A stretch of DNA of 64,000 bases from Guillardia theta CCMP2712 (taxonomy: Eukaryota; Cryptophyceae; Pyrenomonadales; Geminigeraceae). The notes beneath the pieces were generated by a model. It had not been told where the DNA came from. It did no database searches and was given only the letters and a program-made list of their open reading frames with translations. The DNA lies in assembly GCF_000315625.1 (NCBI RefSeq), contig NW_005434664.1, positions 1,035,228 to 1,099,227 on the forward strand, read 5' to 3'. Below, one piece after another: positions 47,801-59,686 of this stretch (positions are counted from its first letter, which is position 1; each line of letters opens with the position of its first letter). Position numbers and translations under genes: made by a program.

Positions 47801-48282
47801 ATACTTGAGATGCTCGTCGATCTGATTCATCGCCGCCTGAAAGTCTCCCAGGTGGATGTAGCAGTACGCCATCCAGAACCTGATCCCTGCCTCACTCCCA
47901 CCTCCTCCCCAGCTAGTCAAACCTCTTCTCCGTCTCCAGCCCGACATTCGATTTGACTTCGTCCGTGTTCACCTGGCAGCCAGTCGGCGCTTCTCCTCAA
48001 CTCCTCCCCCTCCCCAGTCCTCGCCCCCCTTTCCCTTCCTCGCTCTCCCTGCTCCTTCCTTGCCCTCCCTCCCTCACCTGCCAGTTGAGAAGCCCCAGAG
48101 CTCCGTTCCAGTCACTGCCAGGCTGCGTCAGTCCCACCACTCTCACCAGCAGGAGCTTCGAGCATCGACCGTGATTCGACGAAGGCCTCGAGGTCGGGGA
48201 TCTTCTTCCTGTTCTCCTTCGCCTTCTTGGAGGCGGAGCTGTCGCTGAACGTCTTGGCTCCAGCCCTCTTGGGGAACAACAT
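44819..48282 (-). CDS. IFT56: Intraflagellar transport protein 56 (TTC26/DYF-13), TPR protein
   Basis: IFT-B complex subunit needed for flagellar assembly and import of motility proteins. Minus-strand exons follow the animal and algal order. They run [12 protein letters not shown] (start 48282), [141 protein letters not shown] and [20 protein letters not shown]. The later exons are [71 protein letters not shown] and [19 protein letters not shown], with the stop at 44819. TPR units are visible throughout. More than ten short introns are interspersed, several with GGA/GAG repeats. Confidence 0.92.
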
Positions 48283-49889
48283 CTTGATGCCTGGATTGCC
48301 AAGCAAGGTCAGGGTTGAGGTTAGAGAGAGTGTGATGTTGGCTTGGAGCACAAGCCTCGCAAGGTTCAGCTATCTTAAGTCTCATTCTCGCCTGCTACTT
48401 TCTAGTTTGCTGTGCCTGCCGATGCCTTCATCTATCAACTTGACGAGTCCTTTGACAGCAATCATGGCAATGGAATTGCAACTTGTCGGAACTTCGGAAG
48501 CTTAGTGGCATGGAGGCTGTGCGGCGGGGCACGAGGCTCAGGGCCATCCGGTCTCACTCCGAGGCTCAGTAGCTGCCCTTGCACTGAGGCTTAGGCCCCG
48601 CTGAGCATGGCGGCAGCGACTTGGACGTCACGCAACTGCGGCCGCCACTGCCGCTGGAGCTGAGCGACTCTCGGAGTCCTGCCGCAGTGCATACCCGCCA
48701 TCAAACTGAAACCCTCAATTGAAAAATTTAGACTCTCCTGAGTGTGCTCGTACTGATTTTTTAATTTTACTTAGGCAGTAAACCGGAAAAATTAGAGCAC
48801 ACTGAAAAATAACTCAATCCAGCTGTGTCAAACTTCACAAGTCACCTTCTCAGTACAGTGCCTAGCTCCGGGGACCGGCCCGGCCGGTGCAGCCGGGGCC
48901 CGGTACCAAGTTAATCAAGCTCAGTCGTCTTGTCCGCCCGGGGGCAGCCGGCAATAAAAAAAAACTCCCGGCAGGGTCTTGCAGGGGAGAAGGTAGGGGT
49001 GGTAGTAACGGGGGTAGGGGTGGTAGGGGTGGTAGTCAACGGTGGTAGATTTAATGTTTTATAATGGGGTGGGTGGTTGTCTTTTTGACAAAAATCACAG
49101 ACGAGGTGGTGATTGAGGCGGGGAGTAGGGGTAGAGGTAGTACAATGAGGCATTTTTTGGTGTAGGAGTGGGTAGGGTGGGTATTCGGGGTAAGGGAGTA
49201 GTCGTGGAGCGAAGTAAGCTACTTACAGGGGGGGTAGGGGTACTCCGGGTGTTGGCTTGTTTTTTACATTTCACTGGGAAATGATGGGGGTAGGGGTGGG
49301 GTTGTAAGGGGGGTAGGGTGGACAGGAGTTGTTGGTAGGGTCTGGCGCTGCAAAAAACAAGCATGGCAGAGCAATGGAAAGGCGAGGAGGAGGGGAGGAG
49401 GAAGGTAGAAGAAGGACGATGACGACTGAGAAACCTATGATAGATGAGAAGATGAGAAAACAGTAAGGAGAGCAGGGTTGGAGGAGAAAAAGGAGAGGAC
49501 AGGACAGGAGTGGAGAGGGACAGGGGAGGAGGGGTGCGTGAGCGGAACCTGAAAGAAGAGGGAAGGGAACGAGAAGATAGCACCAGGAGTATGCATTGAA
49601 GATGTTTACATCATTTGATCATATATTGTAAGGGTGAAGCAAGACGTTCGGGTGTTGGCGATGAATTTCATCTCGTAACATGTATTCTTGTCTTTGACAA
49701 ACATTCGCTTCCCACTTCGAGATGTCCGAAACTTGATCGCAGAGTATCTGTCTGACCCATTCCTGTATTCTCGGATCTGTTTTAAGCATACAGTCATTCG
49801 AATAACCGATATCAACATTGAAATGTTGACAAACGGTTGGCAGGTTGCTGTAATATCTACCCCCCCCGTTTCTTGCCAAGGCTCTCTCA
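48283..49889. other. Intergenic: small GC island and long G-rich tract
   Basis: AT-rich sequence (48715-48840) leads to a small GC island (48874-48945, CCGGCCCGGCCGGTGCAGCCGG). Then about 350 bp of G-rich GGGGTAGGGGTGGTAG repeats follow (48985-49335). No gene is supported; the minus-strand open frames are translations of the G-rich tract. Confidence 0.6.
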
Positions 49890-51344
49890 ATGTCTAGAGC
49901 AGACTTCATGTATGCCAGCGACGATTCGTACAGTGGCTCGTTAGATTCTCAAGATGGGTTCTATGAAAACAATTCTTTTGAAGGGGATGGGCTCGAGTCG
50001 TACGACGAGATGTATGACTACGACAGCGAACACTCTGAGGGATCATGGTTCGGCCAGCAGTACGCCGTTCCAGGGATCCGCGGACAGCAGTACGGCAGTC
50101 GACCGATGGACACTGACGATCGAACTTCTCAGAGCGGCGAAGTTAGGCCCGTAGTCTGCCATATGTGCTCCCGTTCCTTTGCAAGAATGCCGAACCTTGT
50201 GAGGCACTGGGGAGGAAACATCGACCCGGTGCAACTCGACTGCTACACGTGCAGTCGTCAGTTCTGCAGTGACAGTGCGTTACTTCGGCATATGCAAGAC
50301 GCGCATGGAGATGACCCTCACTGCTGCCCTCATTGCGGAAAATCTTTCTCGTCGAGGAATGGCCTAATGTCGCACAGGGGTTTCGAGCCAGATGTTCTCT
50401 ATCACGAGTGCAACTACTGCGATCGATCCTTCTGCAGTAGAAAGTCAAGAGACCAGCATGAGAGCAGCTCGCACGGTAATGAGTGCGAAGTGTGCAACAC
50501 GCAGTTTGCATCGCGAAGGCAGCTTGAGAATCACCGAGGAGGCGCTCCTTTCAACGCACGGTTTGACTGCAGGATTTGCGGGCGCTGGTTCTGCAGTGCA
50601 AGGTTGTTGTGTTGACTTGTATCTTTTCGTTGCTCACATGCTAGCAGGAGTCTCATGCAGCATGCAGACATGTCGCATCACGGGTTTGAATGCCTGCGGT
50701 GTCCAATCTGCCGTACATCGTTTGCAAACCTCGGACAGCTTCTCCTGCATTGCGGTATTGAACAGTCAGGTTGATGATGGTCAGTGAGATTTGCTGCTCA
50801 GATGGTGTGCGACCGACACATGCCTTCCACTGCCGCGTCTGCTCGAGGCCATTCTGCAGCATGAGCAGGAAGATATTTCATGAGCAGAACGAGTAAGGGC
50901 CTGCTGCTGTGATAGGCAAGACTCAGTGATGGTTCGCCAGGTGCAACGTCGGTTCCTCTCCTGATCTCCTGGAGGACTTCTGGAGCTCCGATGGGCTTCA
51001 TAGAGCGCTAGCTGAGCTGATCCGACGAGCTCAGAGCATGAGCTCAGAGCAGCAGCAGTCCACTGCCTCCCGCGTCATGTCACGGCTGCAGCCTCGCGCA
51101 GCAACACACGAGGTGGAGGCGATCTAGCTTCAATGGCAATGTGATGGCTGTCATCAGGAAAAGGACGATAAGGAAGGATGCATCTTCTGCTTTGACAACT
51201 TTGGCTCTGCGGTGTGTTGCTGGGAGCTCGCTGTCATTCTCTGAGGCCATGCAGGACGTGACGACGCTGCCGTGCTCGCACACCTTCCACTACAAGTGCA
51301 TGAGACAGTGGGCAATGAACAACTCCTGCCCTGTATGCAGGTGA
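49890..51344 (+). CDS. C2H2-type zinc-finger protein with C-terminal RING finger
   Basis: Predicted ubiquitin ligase-like or nucleic-acid-binding protein. Start MSRADFMYASDDSY; the first 80 residues are acidic and Tyr/Ser-rich. A series of Cys/His fingers follows: CHMCSRSFARMPNLVRH, CYTCSRQFCSDSALLRHM, CPHCGKSFSSRNGLMSH, CNYCDRSFCSRKSRDQH, CEVCNTQFASRRQLENH and CRICGRWFCS, continued after an intron by SLMQHADMSHH, then CPICRTSFANLGQLLLHC and CRVCSRPFCSM. A last block gives a RING pattern: EGCIFCFDNF then DVTTLPCSHTFHYKCMRQW ending NSCPVC. Several fingers alternate spacing and have WGG or RGG in place of the usual His region. The final CAG|GTGAGG could be a donor, so the C-terminus may extend beyond 51344. 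Confidence 0.7.
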
Positions 51345-51695
51345 GGGAGGAACGTGCCGTGTGCTAGCTATTGATAGGCTTCTTTAGAGCACAGATATGT
51401 CGAGACCCACCCAACTCGAACTCGGACTATCTCAGGTCCTAGCAAGAGCGCCTCCCGTTGGAAGCGCGTCTACCAGCCATCTGTTATGCAACTGATATCC
51501 CTGCTTGCAAGCCTAGCCTGCTGTCGTTACCCCCATCCTCGCTCCCTAGGCCCCCTCTTACAGCTCGTCGTTGCTCTGCATCCAGCCATCACTCGCACCG
51601 AGGGGCAAGAAGATTTCTCACCTTATCAACTGTGTTGGACGTCTTATCCCTGCTCACAAGCGTCAGACAAGCAAGTCTAGCCTCTCCCTCCTCCA

Positions 51696-52375
51696 TCACC
51701 CCATCACGCTGCTCCATCTTGGCATCATGAGCGATGGATTTTTCCACCAGCCAGCCTGCTGCTCTGAGGGAACTGGAGGCTGCGCCTGATCGTGTGACTG
51801 ACTCGATGACGAACTTGTCGCTGCTCCAAGAATTCCCTCAGAGGAAGGAAGCGCGAAGTAGTCCTTGGCCTTGTCAGCCGTTGATCGCCAGTCCCAGTTC
51901 GACATCTGCTGTCTCGTTACAACGAGACACAACGAGGGCCAGCGCTTTTGCAGTTCATCACCTCCGAGCACAAGCTCTTTGCCTGCAGGTACTGCTGCTT
52001 GTACCTACCATTAAGTTCCTCACATTCAAGCAAACGCAAAGTCAACAACACCATGTCGGGTCGATCAGCATGGCTGCAGAGGCGTCTAACGTGTCGCCAT
52101 ACCTCTCGTAAAGAGGGTGAATGACCTTGTATGCTCGTCACGACAAGGAACAAGCAGACGGATCTGTAATCTCACAGCTCCTTCACCGATGTGATAGTAG
52201 TCCAGCGAGTTGCCATCCTCAAGAATGTAAGCTCCACACCTGATGAGCCAACAGCTCGTCAATGTGGACAAACAGGTGCACAAGGAGACACACCAAACAC
52301 AAATACCAAATACAGGCACAAGCCGGAGCGGGAGGAGCAGGAGCAGGAGCAGGAGCAGGGCGAATGCAGGGTTTA

Positions 52376-52414
<39 letters not shown>

Positions 52415-52956
52415 ATCAAAAAGATCCATTTTTGCTCACATCAGGCGAAGTTTCCCTCTCTTGTCAGCCCACTCAAGCCAAGATCGAGGTCTCCCAGAAA
52501 AACGATCCATGTAGCTCTGGGAGCCCATCACAGGATGCCTGCAGCTCCACACGAGACAAGGAGGCACCTGAGTTTGACCTTGGGGATTTGACTGGAGGGC
52601 AATGACCTCGGCAAATCCTTTTAAATCAAATCAAACATGCAGGACACGGAGCAGACAAACGACAACCCGTGTCTTCGTCAAGAATGTCAGAGTAGTTTGA
52701 TCTATCCTCTCGCTTGTCCGCTACTTGGGTCCAGTCACTGTTATCAAACCTGCGCCACGTCACGATCCAACCGCCAAGTCCTGTCCTCTTACATCTGCAT
52801 CACCAGCGCTCGAAGCGTGGATACATCATCCCCTGTCTTTACCTTCATCGGATGCTTCTCGCCATCTGGTGCTGCGACTTGAATCACGACGTAATGGTTC
52901 GATTCTGCGGCTGTTGCTGCTCCTGACTGTACATGTGTGTGTTCGTGGACAGGCAT
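51696..52956 (-). CDS. Protein with ubiquitin-like beta-grasp segments
   Basis: Minus-strand multi-exon gene. Start at 52956 (MPVHEHTHVQSGA); exon 1 contains HYVVIQVAAPDGEKHPMKVK then DDVSTLRALVMQ, resembling the first strands and helix of a ubiquitin-like fold. Later exons include AEVIALQSNPQGQTQ and GAYILEDGNSLDYYHIGEGA followed by VRLQIRLL, which matches the end of ubiquitin-like domains (L-E-D-G-x-(S/T)-L-x-x-Y). The last exon encodes MSNWDWRSTADKAKDYFALP and ends at 51696. A GAGCAG minisatellite (about 52330-52415) lies in one intron. Exon joins between 52440 and 52790 are uncertain. A function in protein tagging or targeting is only an inference from the fold. Confidence 0.45.
52330..52415 (+). 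repeat. (CAGGAG)n minisatellite
   Basis: Two runs of GAGCAG/CAGGAG hexamers separated by GCGAATGCAGGGTTTA. They lie inside an intron of the minus-strand ubiquitin-like-fold gene. Confidence 0.85.
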
Positions 52957-54812
52957 GGCGAGCGTGAATGGAACTCAGGCAATCAAATCAGACGGGAATG
53001 GGTACAGTGCATCGTCGGGATCGGCAGTCCTGTTTTGTGCAAAGGTCAGGGAAGTTCTCGTCAGGTATCTCATTATGATCTCAATGGATTCATCAGTAGG
53101 ACCTCGTTATGATATCATTGAATTCATCAGGTTTCAATCTTGTATGCTTTCTGAAGATTCCTTCCTAATAGATCAAACTGTCTATGCCTACCCGACGCCA
53201 TCATCCCTTCCGACCTTCTGCAATTCTCACTACCCAACTTTTACCATCGTCCACTTTTTTCATCCTTCTGCATCCCCAAAAGTTATCCGTCCTTCATCTA
53301 CTATCCATGTTCCTCCTCTTTCTCATCGTTATCGTCGTCATCATCATCGTCTCTTCGTTGTATCTCCGCTCCCTTGTTGCGCCGGTACCATTGTCCTTGA
53401 CACGCAGGCACAAAGTATCAAACTTTGAAGCGTTCGAAGGGAAAGTTCTCAATCAAGTTTAGGTTCAAACTTTCTCAGCCTGCAAAGTTTGTCATGTCTC
53501 AAAGTTTTCACAAACTCAATTAGCTAATCTTGACAGTCACATAAGGCTGCTAAGGGGTACTCAGATCAATGTGTGATTTGTACCCGTCCATAAGAACGTA
53601 GAGTTTGGGATAATATGGGGTAGGGGTAACGAACTACAGCGTTGATTGATGGGGTAGGTGGTAGCAGGAGGGAAGACCCTTCGGGCGGGGTAGGAGATGC
53701 CATTTCGGGGGGTAGCATAAGAGATTCAAGTGGGGGTGCTTTTGTGATCTATGAGGGTAGGGGTCATGAAGCTCGGGGTAGGGGGTGCAAGAACAAGTTA
53801 GTTTCTAGTCTGATGGTGTAGAGAATTGTGGGAAGACAACGGGGTGGGTGACTCTAATTGATGGTGGGGGGTACAGAGAGCTTCACTGTTGATTCAGGGG
53901 AGGGGTGGGGTAGTTTAGTTTTGATTTTCCGTACCTCATTTGGACATATCGGTGGCAATGGTGGTAGCAATACTATCAGGGGGTAGGGGCTCATGAAAGA
54001 TTTCAATTTTGAAAGCATAGTTTTCAATATCTTCTGAACGTTTCAATAATTAAATTCTAATTTGGGTAATTCAGGGAGTTGAGAGTGAAATTTTGAATTT
54101 GTTGTCGGAGCTATGGGGTAGGGTGATGGTAAGGATGGGGTAGTGAATGCCAGCAGGAGGGTGTGGGGTCCCTGCATGCTGCAAGCCCTTCATGACACGT
54201 CGAAAGCGACGAGAGGAGATGAGGAGCGCGGAGAAATGGCAGAGAGAGCAGAGAGACACGATAACGATGGATGCGAAGACTGCCCGGCATGCCGCAAAGC
54301 AGACTTGCAGAAATGATAGAGAGAGGAAGCGAGACAAATGCGGTGAAGGTTGCAGTGGGAGGAATGTGTGTTGCGATGAGGGGTTTTAGTCGTGTTGAAA
54401 GACGGCCATGAAGATGAAAAGCGGCATGCCTCGATGGTTTGAAGGATGAGATGGCTGCAAAAGATCTTACATGGGAAATATGCGGAAATTTAAGTAACTT
54501 TGAGAGAGAGCTATGAGGTATTCGTTAGCATGATTCACAAAGGAGAGTCGCAATATTTTGAATTTCGGGGTTTCAACTTTAAATCTTCACTTGTGTTGGT
54601 CAAGGTCTGGCTGTTATAATCGCATTTGCAATATACAATCCTCGGACTAGATGAAATCATGATGCAAACTCCTTCTTTATAAGCACTGATAGATCGCCTT
54701 ATGGGTGCTGTGGGAATTGCAATTAGAGTTGTTTTCTTCACAAATTCCAATGATGATGTAAAGCTTTAGGCGGGTATGTTGACTGATCCTCACTCTCAGA
54801 CTCACTGCTTGC
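52957..54812. other. Intergenic with 550-bp G-rich (GGGGTAGGG) tract
   Basis: No supported gene. From 53605 to 54150 the plus strand repeatedly carries GGGGTAGG, GGGGTGGG and GGTAGGGG words spaced by ordinary sequence. A Lys/Arg-rich frame at 54147-54389 has no recognisable domain and is not called. Confidence 0.55.
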
Positions 54813-54894
54813 ATGCTTCAAGAAAGTAGCGATCTACGAGATCCCTTGAATCCTGCTGAAAGCACCAACATTTCTTCGACATTTGGTGGTGATA

Positions 54895-54925
<31 letters not shown>

Positions 54926-56019
54926 CTCCTCCTCCTGCCTCATCTTTATTCTGAACCTTCATGAATCGTTTCTTTGTCGCAGGGCTGACTGTGCCTCAAG
55001 GAATCACAAGCATGTTCTCGAAGGTTCAGAACAGCAACCTTGGACTCGCAATTTCAAGTGACCTTGTTCTTTCTGTGCCCTTTACGGAACTTACTCAGAC
55101 GCCAGGTGTTAGGAGCAGAATCAGGCCATGGGTCACTGACTTTGGTAACCAGCCTATGTTTCTCGTGCCATACTTGATAGATTGGGAACTTGAGTCGTGG
55201 GTTGCTTTCAGTTCCCAATGTTGACCTTTCAAGAGCACAAACCTTAACATCCAGCTCTGATCGTTAACTTGCAACAGGAGCTGTTTCTCAATTCACTCGC
55301 CCTGGAGATGACTGGGCTACCCGCCTAAGAGTAAGATATCTCCCTGCTCGAAGAATCGCCTGAGGCAGGTGACAGATCAACGTCACGTACTACAAAGGAA
55401 ACTATGGGATCATTTTCACTGGATTCGTGGTTTACTCCATCATCTCCAATCCTTTCCTCCTTGTATCTATAATCCTCCTCCTCGGTGCATGGTCATGGCT
55501 TCTCGGGATGAGACCAAGACTCGGTGAGAGGGAGTCCATACATGTTGGGGAACCACTGACTTGCTTCAACAGAGGACGGATCTATTGCCCCAGGTCACTC
55601 TCCCACGGCGCTTGCAGGGTCCTTTGCTGATACATCGCAGTGACTGTTGGAGGAAGAGTGCTCTCGGGGTTTGAGCAGAAGGTAGAAGAATAGGCAGGTG
55701 GATCCGGGATGCTGATCCAACGCTCAGGTTGCCCTGGGGTCCTTCACCTTCATTCTCATGATGATTACGAGCCTGGGCAGCACCATTTTCTGGGCACTGG
55801 TACTCGGTTTAAGAGAAGTAGCGTTCATGTGACGCCGTGGGATCTTCAGGGTGCAAGCATGTTTTTCATCGTAGCGCATGCTATCACGCATAAGACTGAC
55901 ATGCATGAAGTCAGTTGCTTTCCTCGCTGGATTCTAGCAGACGTCTGACGAGCTTGCAGGTGGACGCTGAGCAGTTCGGAGTCCCCGGCCAGTTCACGCC
56001 TGCCGATGCTTCTGCCTAA
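54813..56019 (+). CDS. PRA1 family protein (prenylated Rab acceptor)
   Basis: ER/Golgi membrane protein that handles prenylated Rab GTPases. The first exon MLQESSDLRDPLNPAEST splices in phase (TTTG|G) over a CCT-repeat intron to GLTVPQGITSMFSKVQ and then RSRIRPWVTDF. Next come QFTRPGDDWATRLR, INVTYYKGNYGIIFTGFVVY (the family R-x-N-x-x-Y-(F/Y)-x-x-N-Y signature), membrane segment NPFLLVSIILLLGAWSWLLG, VTVGGRVLSGFEQ, membrane segment VALGSFTFILMMITSLGST with IFWALGASMFFIVAHAITHK, and a short C-terminal exon VDAEQFGVPGQFTPADASA (TAA 56017-56019). The arrangement of two hydrophobic hairpins matches the family. A few internal exon ends are inferred by phase. Confidence 0.8.
54901..54937 (+). repeat. 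(TCC)n microsatellite in PRA1-gene intron
   Basis: A perfect CTC triplet run of about 12 copies in the first intron of the PRA1 gene. Confidence 0.85.
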
Positions 56020-56229
56020 TCCACCTGATTCACTAACATCTGCACCGAATAATTTATCTTCATCCTTGAGATTCTACACGGCAAAGATGGAGACTGTGTC
56101 TATCTAAGCTGATGCAAGTGTGACTGCTGCCACAACAATTGAAATGCATGCTGAACGTGTTGAGTTGTTATATTTCGAAATCTATCTTCTAAGTCTTGTC
56201 ATTGAATCAAGTTTTCTACAACCTTGTTG

Positions 56230-58205
56230 TCACCTCATTATGTTGCCATGATGTGTGTTGCTATCGAACATCACGCTCTGCTCTGTCGACGGCCACCTGT
56301 ACGGCGGGCGGACGAGGGAGGCAGAGGCGAGGACAGGCATGTCGGGATGGGAGTGTCCTCCCACTCCTCCCGGTGAGTCAGACTCCAGCAGCACGGGGAA
56401 GCGCAAACTATCCGGGGAGAGCTCGTGCTGGGGGGACGTGCGGAGGCTGCTGGAGGAATGAGATGGTGGACTTGTGCTCCGTGCGGGGGAGATGACCTTC
56501 TCCTTGATGGACCATGTACACCTGATGCTCCGAGTCAGCTCACAGCAGGGGAGGGCAGCCAGTCTCACCATGTCACTCCTCTCTCCGTGTCGGACTTGGT
56601 CCAGAAATTCTTTCCTGACGTGAGGTCGAGATGTTTCTTCCACTTCATCTGGAAAGAGACGTCACAAGGCGTAGACGAAGCTGATGAGTGACCTCGTCTA
56701 CTTGGAGCTCTTTGAGAAGATGCAAGGTCTTGTTCAAAGATTGCTTCATCGACCTTGAAAGGTGGCAGAGGTCAGGACACGGTCTGGCCTTACGGCTCGT
56801 ACTGTATGGTTTTGATTTGACTCAGCTCTCTCCGTCTGTAAGCTCCCTTCAGCTTGCTGATCTCTTCGTCCCTCATCGGCTTCATCATCTGCAACGCGTT
56901 TGCCATCTGAGCTCAAGTCAGTCTCAGACCTCTTTCAGCACACCAGGCCTTCACCGCTTGCTGCTCTAATGCTCTCATCTTCTCCTGCAACAAGTCCTTC
57001 TCTGAGATCAGCTTGATGTTCTGCGAGGTCAGCGAGTGAACTTTCTCTTCCAGCTCTGAGATTCTATCCAGCCGTTAGACTACCAACGACAAGATTGTGG
57101 GGTCACCGTATCCTATCTTCCATCATAAACCTTGTGTTGTACATTTCATCCTGCTCATTGTCGGAGCTGTTCAGGTTTCTGCATCAGCGCCTGCACCTGA
57201 AAGGAGCAAGAACCTTTCAAAGTAGGCGTTCTTCACCATCTGCTTTGCCAAGCTGAGCTGATTCTGCAGCTCAACAATCTTTGGGTTCATCGTTCAAAAT
57301 ATGTTTGAAGCTTCAAGGTGGGACTCGTCACCTGCATACGTAGCTTCAAGTTCTTTTCCTTTTCTCCTTCGGATCCGTCCGAAAGATCATGGCCCCGGTG
57401 GTTGGTGAAGGAGATGTGAAGCGGCGAGTCTTCCTGCACATCGACTCGTCTCACTTTGATCACTGCACAACAGACGCAACCTCTTCATGGACACTCTTCC
57501 TGTTGGAGGATTCCGACTTGGAGTCATACATGAGCTGAGATTCTGTGCTAGGAGATGACAAGGTCGCAAGCTGGAGGGCAAGTCAGAGGTCTCGGAGCAA
57601 CAAAGGGAACGGAGCAACCGATCCCTCTGAGGTGTTGTCTGCCACGTCGTCTACATCAGGCAGCAAGCGCTTCATCCGCTGCTGACTGCATCTCAGTACC
57701 AGACAAGCTGCTCTTGTGCCTGTACCTTGGGCTTGAGAGCGGAGGGAAATTGAGCGGGTTCGATGGGAGACAAGACCGTCCAAGACATGTTTGCTTTGGA
57801 GTGGGACACCTTGTGCAGGTCTTGTACAAAGTTGAATCTGGAGTTGGACATCGACATCGCTGAAGGATCAAGCCGTTAGAACGTCTGCCTGAGCTCTAAA
57901 ATTCTCAAACCTTCAGAGGCCTGCACACTTGCTGGATAGGTAGGACGCTGGTATCGCTCAGTCTGCTGCAATGGCCTCACACCAAAGAGCTCATCATCAT
58001 CGTTGACATCACCGCATACAACTCTCGTTGCTGCTGCGCATCATGAGACTGCGCGTCATTCCACGTGGTTGGCGATGGATCTGCTCTCTGCCAGCTCGAC
58101 GGGTCTTTGAAGGGCCCTGAGCACACGTCAACAACCTGGGGAGGCTCATGTCAACATACTGGGGTATCGCTTCTGGGCTGCCTCCCGGTAGCGATCGAAC
58201 TCCAT
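56230..58205 (-). CDS. Hypothetical coiled-coil protein
   Basis: No family recognised. Minus-strand exons: start MEFDRYREAAQKRYPSM (58205), then CSGPFKDPSSWQRADPSPTT, QQQRELYAVMSTMMM, TERYQRPTYPASVQASE, SNSRFNFVQDLHKVSHSKAN, ALKPKVQAQEQLV, LMYDSKSESSNRKSVHEE and VIKVRRVDVQEDSPLHISFT. Coiled-coil segments follow: EKNLKLRMQ, IVELQNQLSLAKQMVKNAYF, ISELEEKVHSLTSQNIKLIS, EKDLLQEKMRALEQQAVK and MKQSLNKTLHLLKELQVDE. The last part contains MKWKKHLDLTSGKNFW, faintly like the first half of a WW domain, and a Ser/Pro-rich tail to 56230. Several joins are unresolved. Confidence 0.5.
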
Positions 58206-58964
58206 GACGCTCTTAGGCCAGCAGAAGCTTCAGGGTCACCAGTCTCTTGCTAACTTCGCATGTCTGGAAATCACTGGAGGTTATGGTGATGCTTGAGTGA
58301 ATTCTAGCTAGCAAGGCAGCAAGGCCTGATCGGGTACACCGAGGAATTGTGAATCCTTCTAACTCGTCGTGGTTCTGGATGCTACTCATGGGTTCTCTGC
58401 CTGTTACTTTCCGTGATATCTACAAGTTCTTGAGTAATCTCTTGCGTTTCTTCTTCAGCCATCAACATAAGATGAATTAGTGTCCACGTCCTGCTCTATC
58501 ATCGTTTGATGATCTTGTGCATGATGACCAATACACGCAGATCTCAACGCCGATCATGACCAACATATGATGATCGACATGTTCAAATGGCCCGACCGCT
58601 CTGCACAAGATCTCAACCCGTGCAGAGACCCTGGTATGCTGTCAGTGTGCAGCCTATCCCTTCCTCCGCCCTTTCACAGTATCAACTAAGTTGTGAGAGA
58701 CAGCCTCGCACTGGCCTTCTCCTCACAGAGATCAGCATGACAAACTCTCTCATCTGCTCTACTTCCTGCCGACCGGCTCGCTCATCTCCTCGGCTTCTGT
58801 TCCGCCGACTGACTCTCGCAGGCTCGCATGCTTGTATGCACTGCTTCAACGGCGACTTCCTTGCACAACATCCAACTTTTACTTAAAAATATAAACTGAA
58901 AATTCTGTGAGCAATTTTTGAATCATCACTGTCCGATCAACTTGTGGCCGTCCGATCCCGGAGT
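58206..58964. other. Intergenic, no gene supported
   Basis: Upstream of the minus-strand coiled-coil gene. A plus-strand frame at 58587-58886 is open but has no motif, and codon use looks non-coding. The region leads into GC island H. Confidence 0.4.
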
Positions 58965-59686
58965 CCGATGATCCCGTGTCCGCCGGCCCGCGGGGCGCCG
59001 GCCCGCCGGGCGGTGACTCGCCGCGGGCCGGGGACCGCCTAGAGGCTAGTACCGCCGGCGTACGGCCCGGCCGGCCGGGCCGCGGAGTCCGAGCGCCCCG
59101 GCCGGTAAGTTATCATAGTATGATACTATGCCATCATGCGGTGGCACTGGCACGGCCCCCGGCCCCCGGGACTCCGGATCGTCACTGGCGAGTCACTGCC
59201 CGGCCAGTGGCCAGTCACGCGCGGTCGTACCGTACGGTACTGGTACGCCGGGCCGCCGCCGGGCGGCCGGCTGCCCGGCCGCACCCGCGGGCCCGGGGGG
59301 GGACCGGGCCGGGCGGGGCGCCGCGGGGCCGCGCGGCGCCCGCGCTCGCCCTACCGTACCGCGCGGCCAGCCCCCGCCACCGAGTCACTGTCAGTAAGCC
59401 CGGCCGCGAGGGGCCCCCGCATCGAGCTGAGTCACCGAGTCCGCGGCGGGCGGGGCCGCAGAACTTCGGAACCGTCTCTAGGACTCCGGCGCCGCGCCCC
59501 GCCGCCGGGCCCGGCCGCCGGCGTGCCACTGGCGGCCCGGGCTGTGACTCCCCGGGCCTCGGACTCGGCGGTACCAAACTTGCACCCGGCGCCGGACCGT
59601 CTCGGGTCGGCGTCCGACACTGTCACGTGGAGCCTCGCCCGGCGCGGCCGGGCCCCCGACCGTGGCGGTACGGTCCAATATAACAA
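58965..59686. repeat. GC-rich island H with C-rich flank
   Basis: About 720 bp with the island vocabulary: GGCCCGGCCGGCCGGGCC near 59063, CGTACCGTACGGTACTGGTACG at 59226, GAGTCACTG words. It is followed by CCCCCCTACCCCCTCACTGACTCAC and further CCTACCCCG words to about 59950, the complement of the GGGGTAGGG tracts. Confidence 0.75.

Noticed and set aside
51385-51485. tRNA-like stretch on the minus strand (GGTAGACGCG ... GAGTTCGAGTT)
   Set aside because: A- and B-box-like words are present, but the T-arm around TTCGAGT does not pair and no acceptor stem could be drawn.
54147-54389. Lys/Arg-rich 80-residue frame with several Cys
   Set aside because: It lies at the end of a G-rich tract, has no homology, and has no leader or splice partners. 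Too weak to call.
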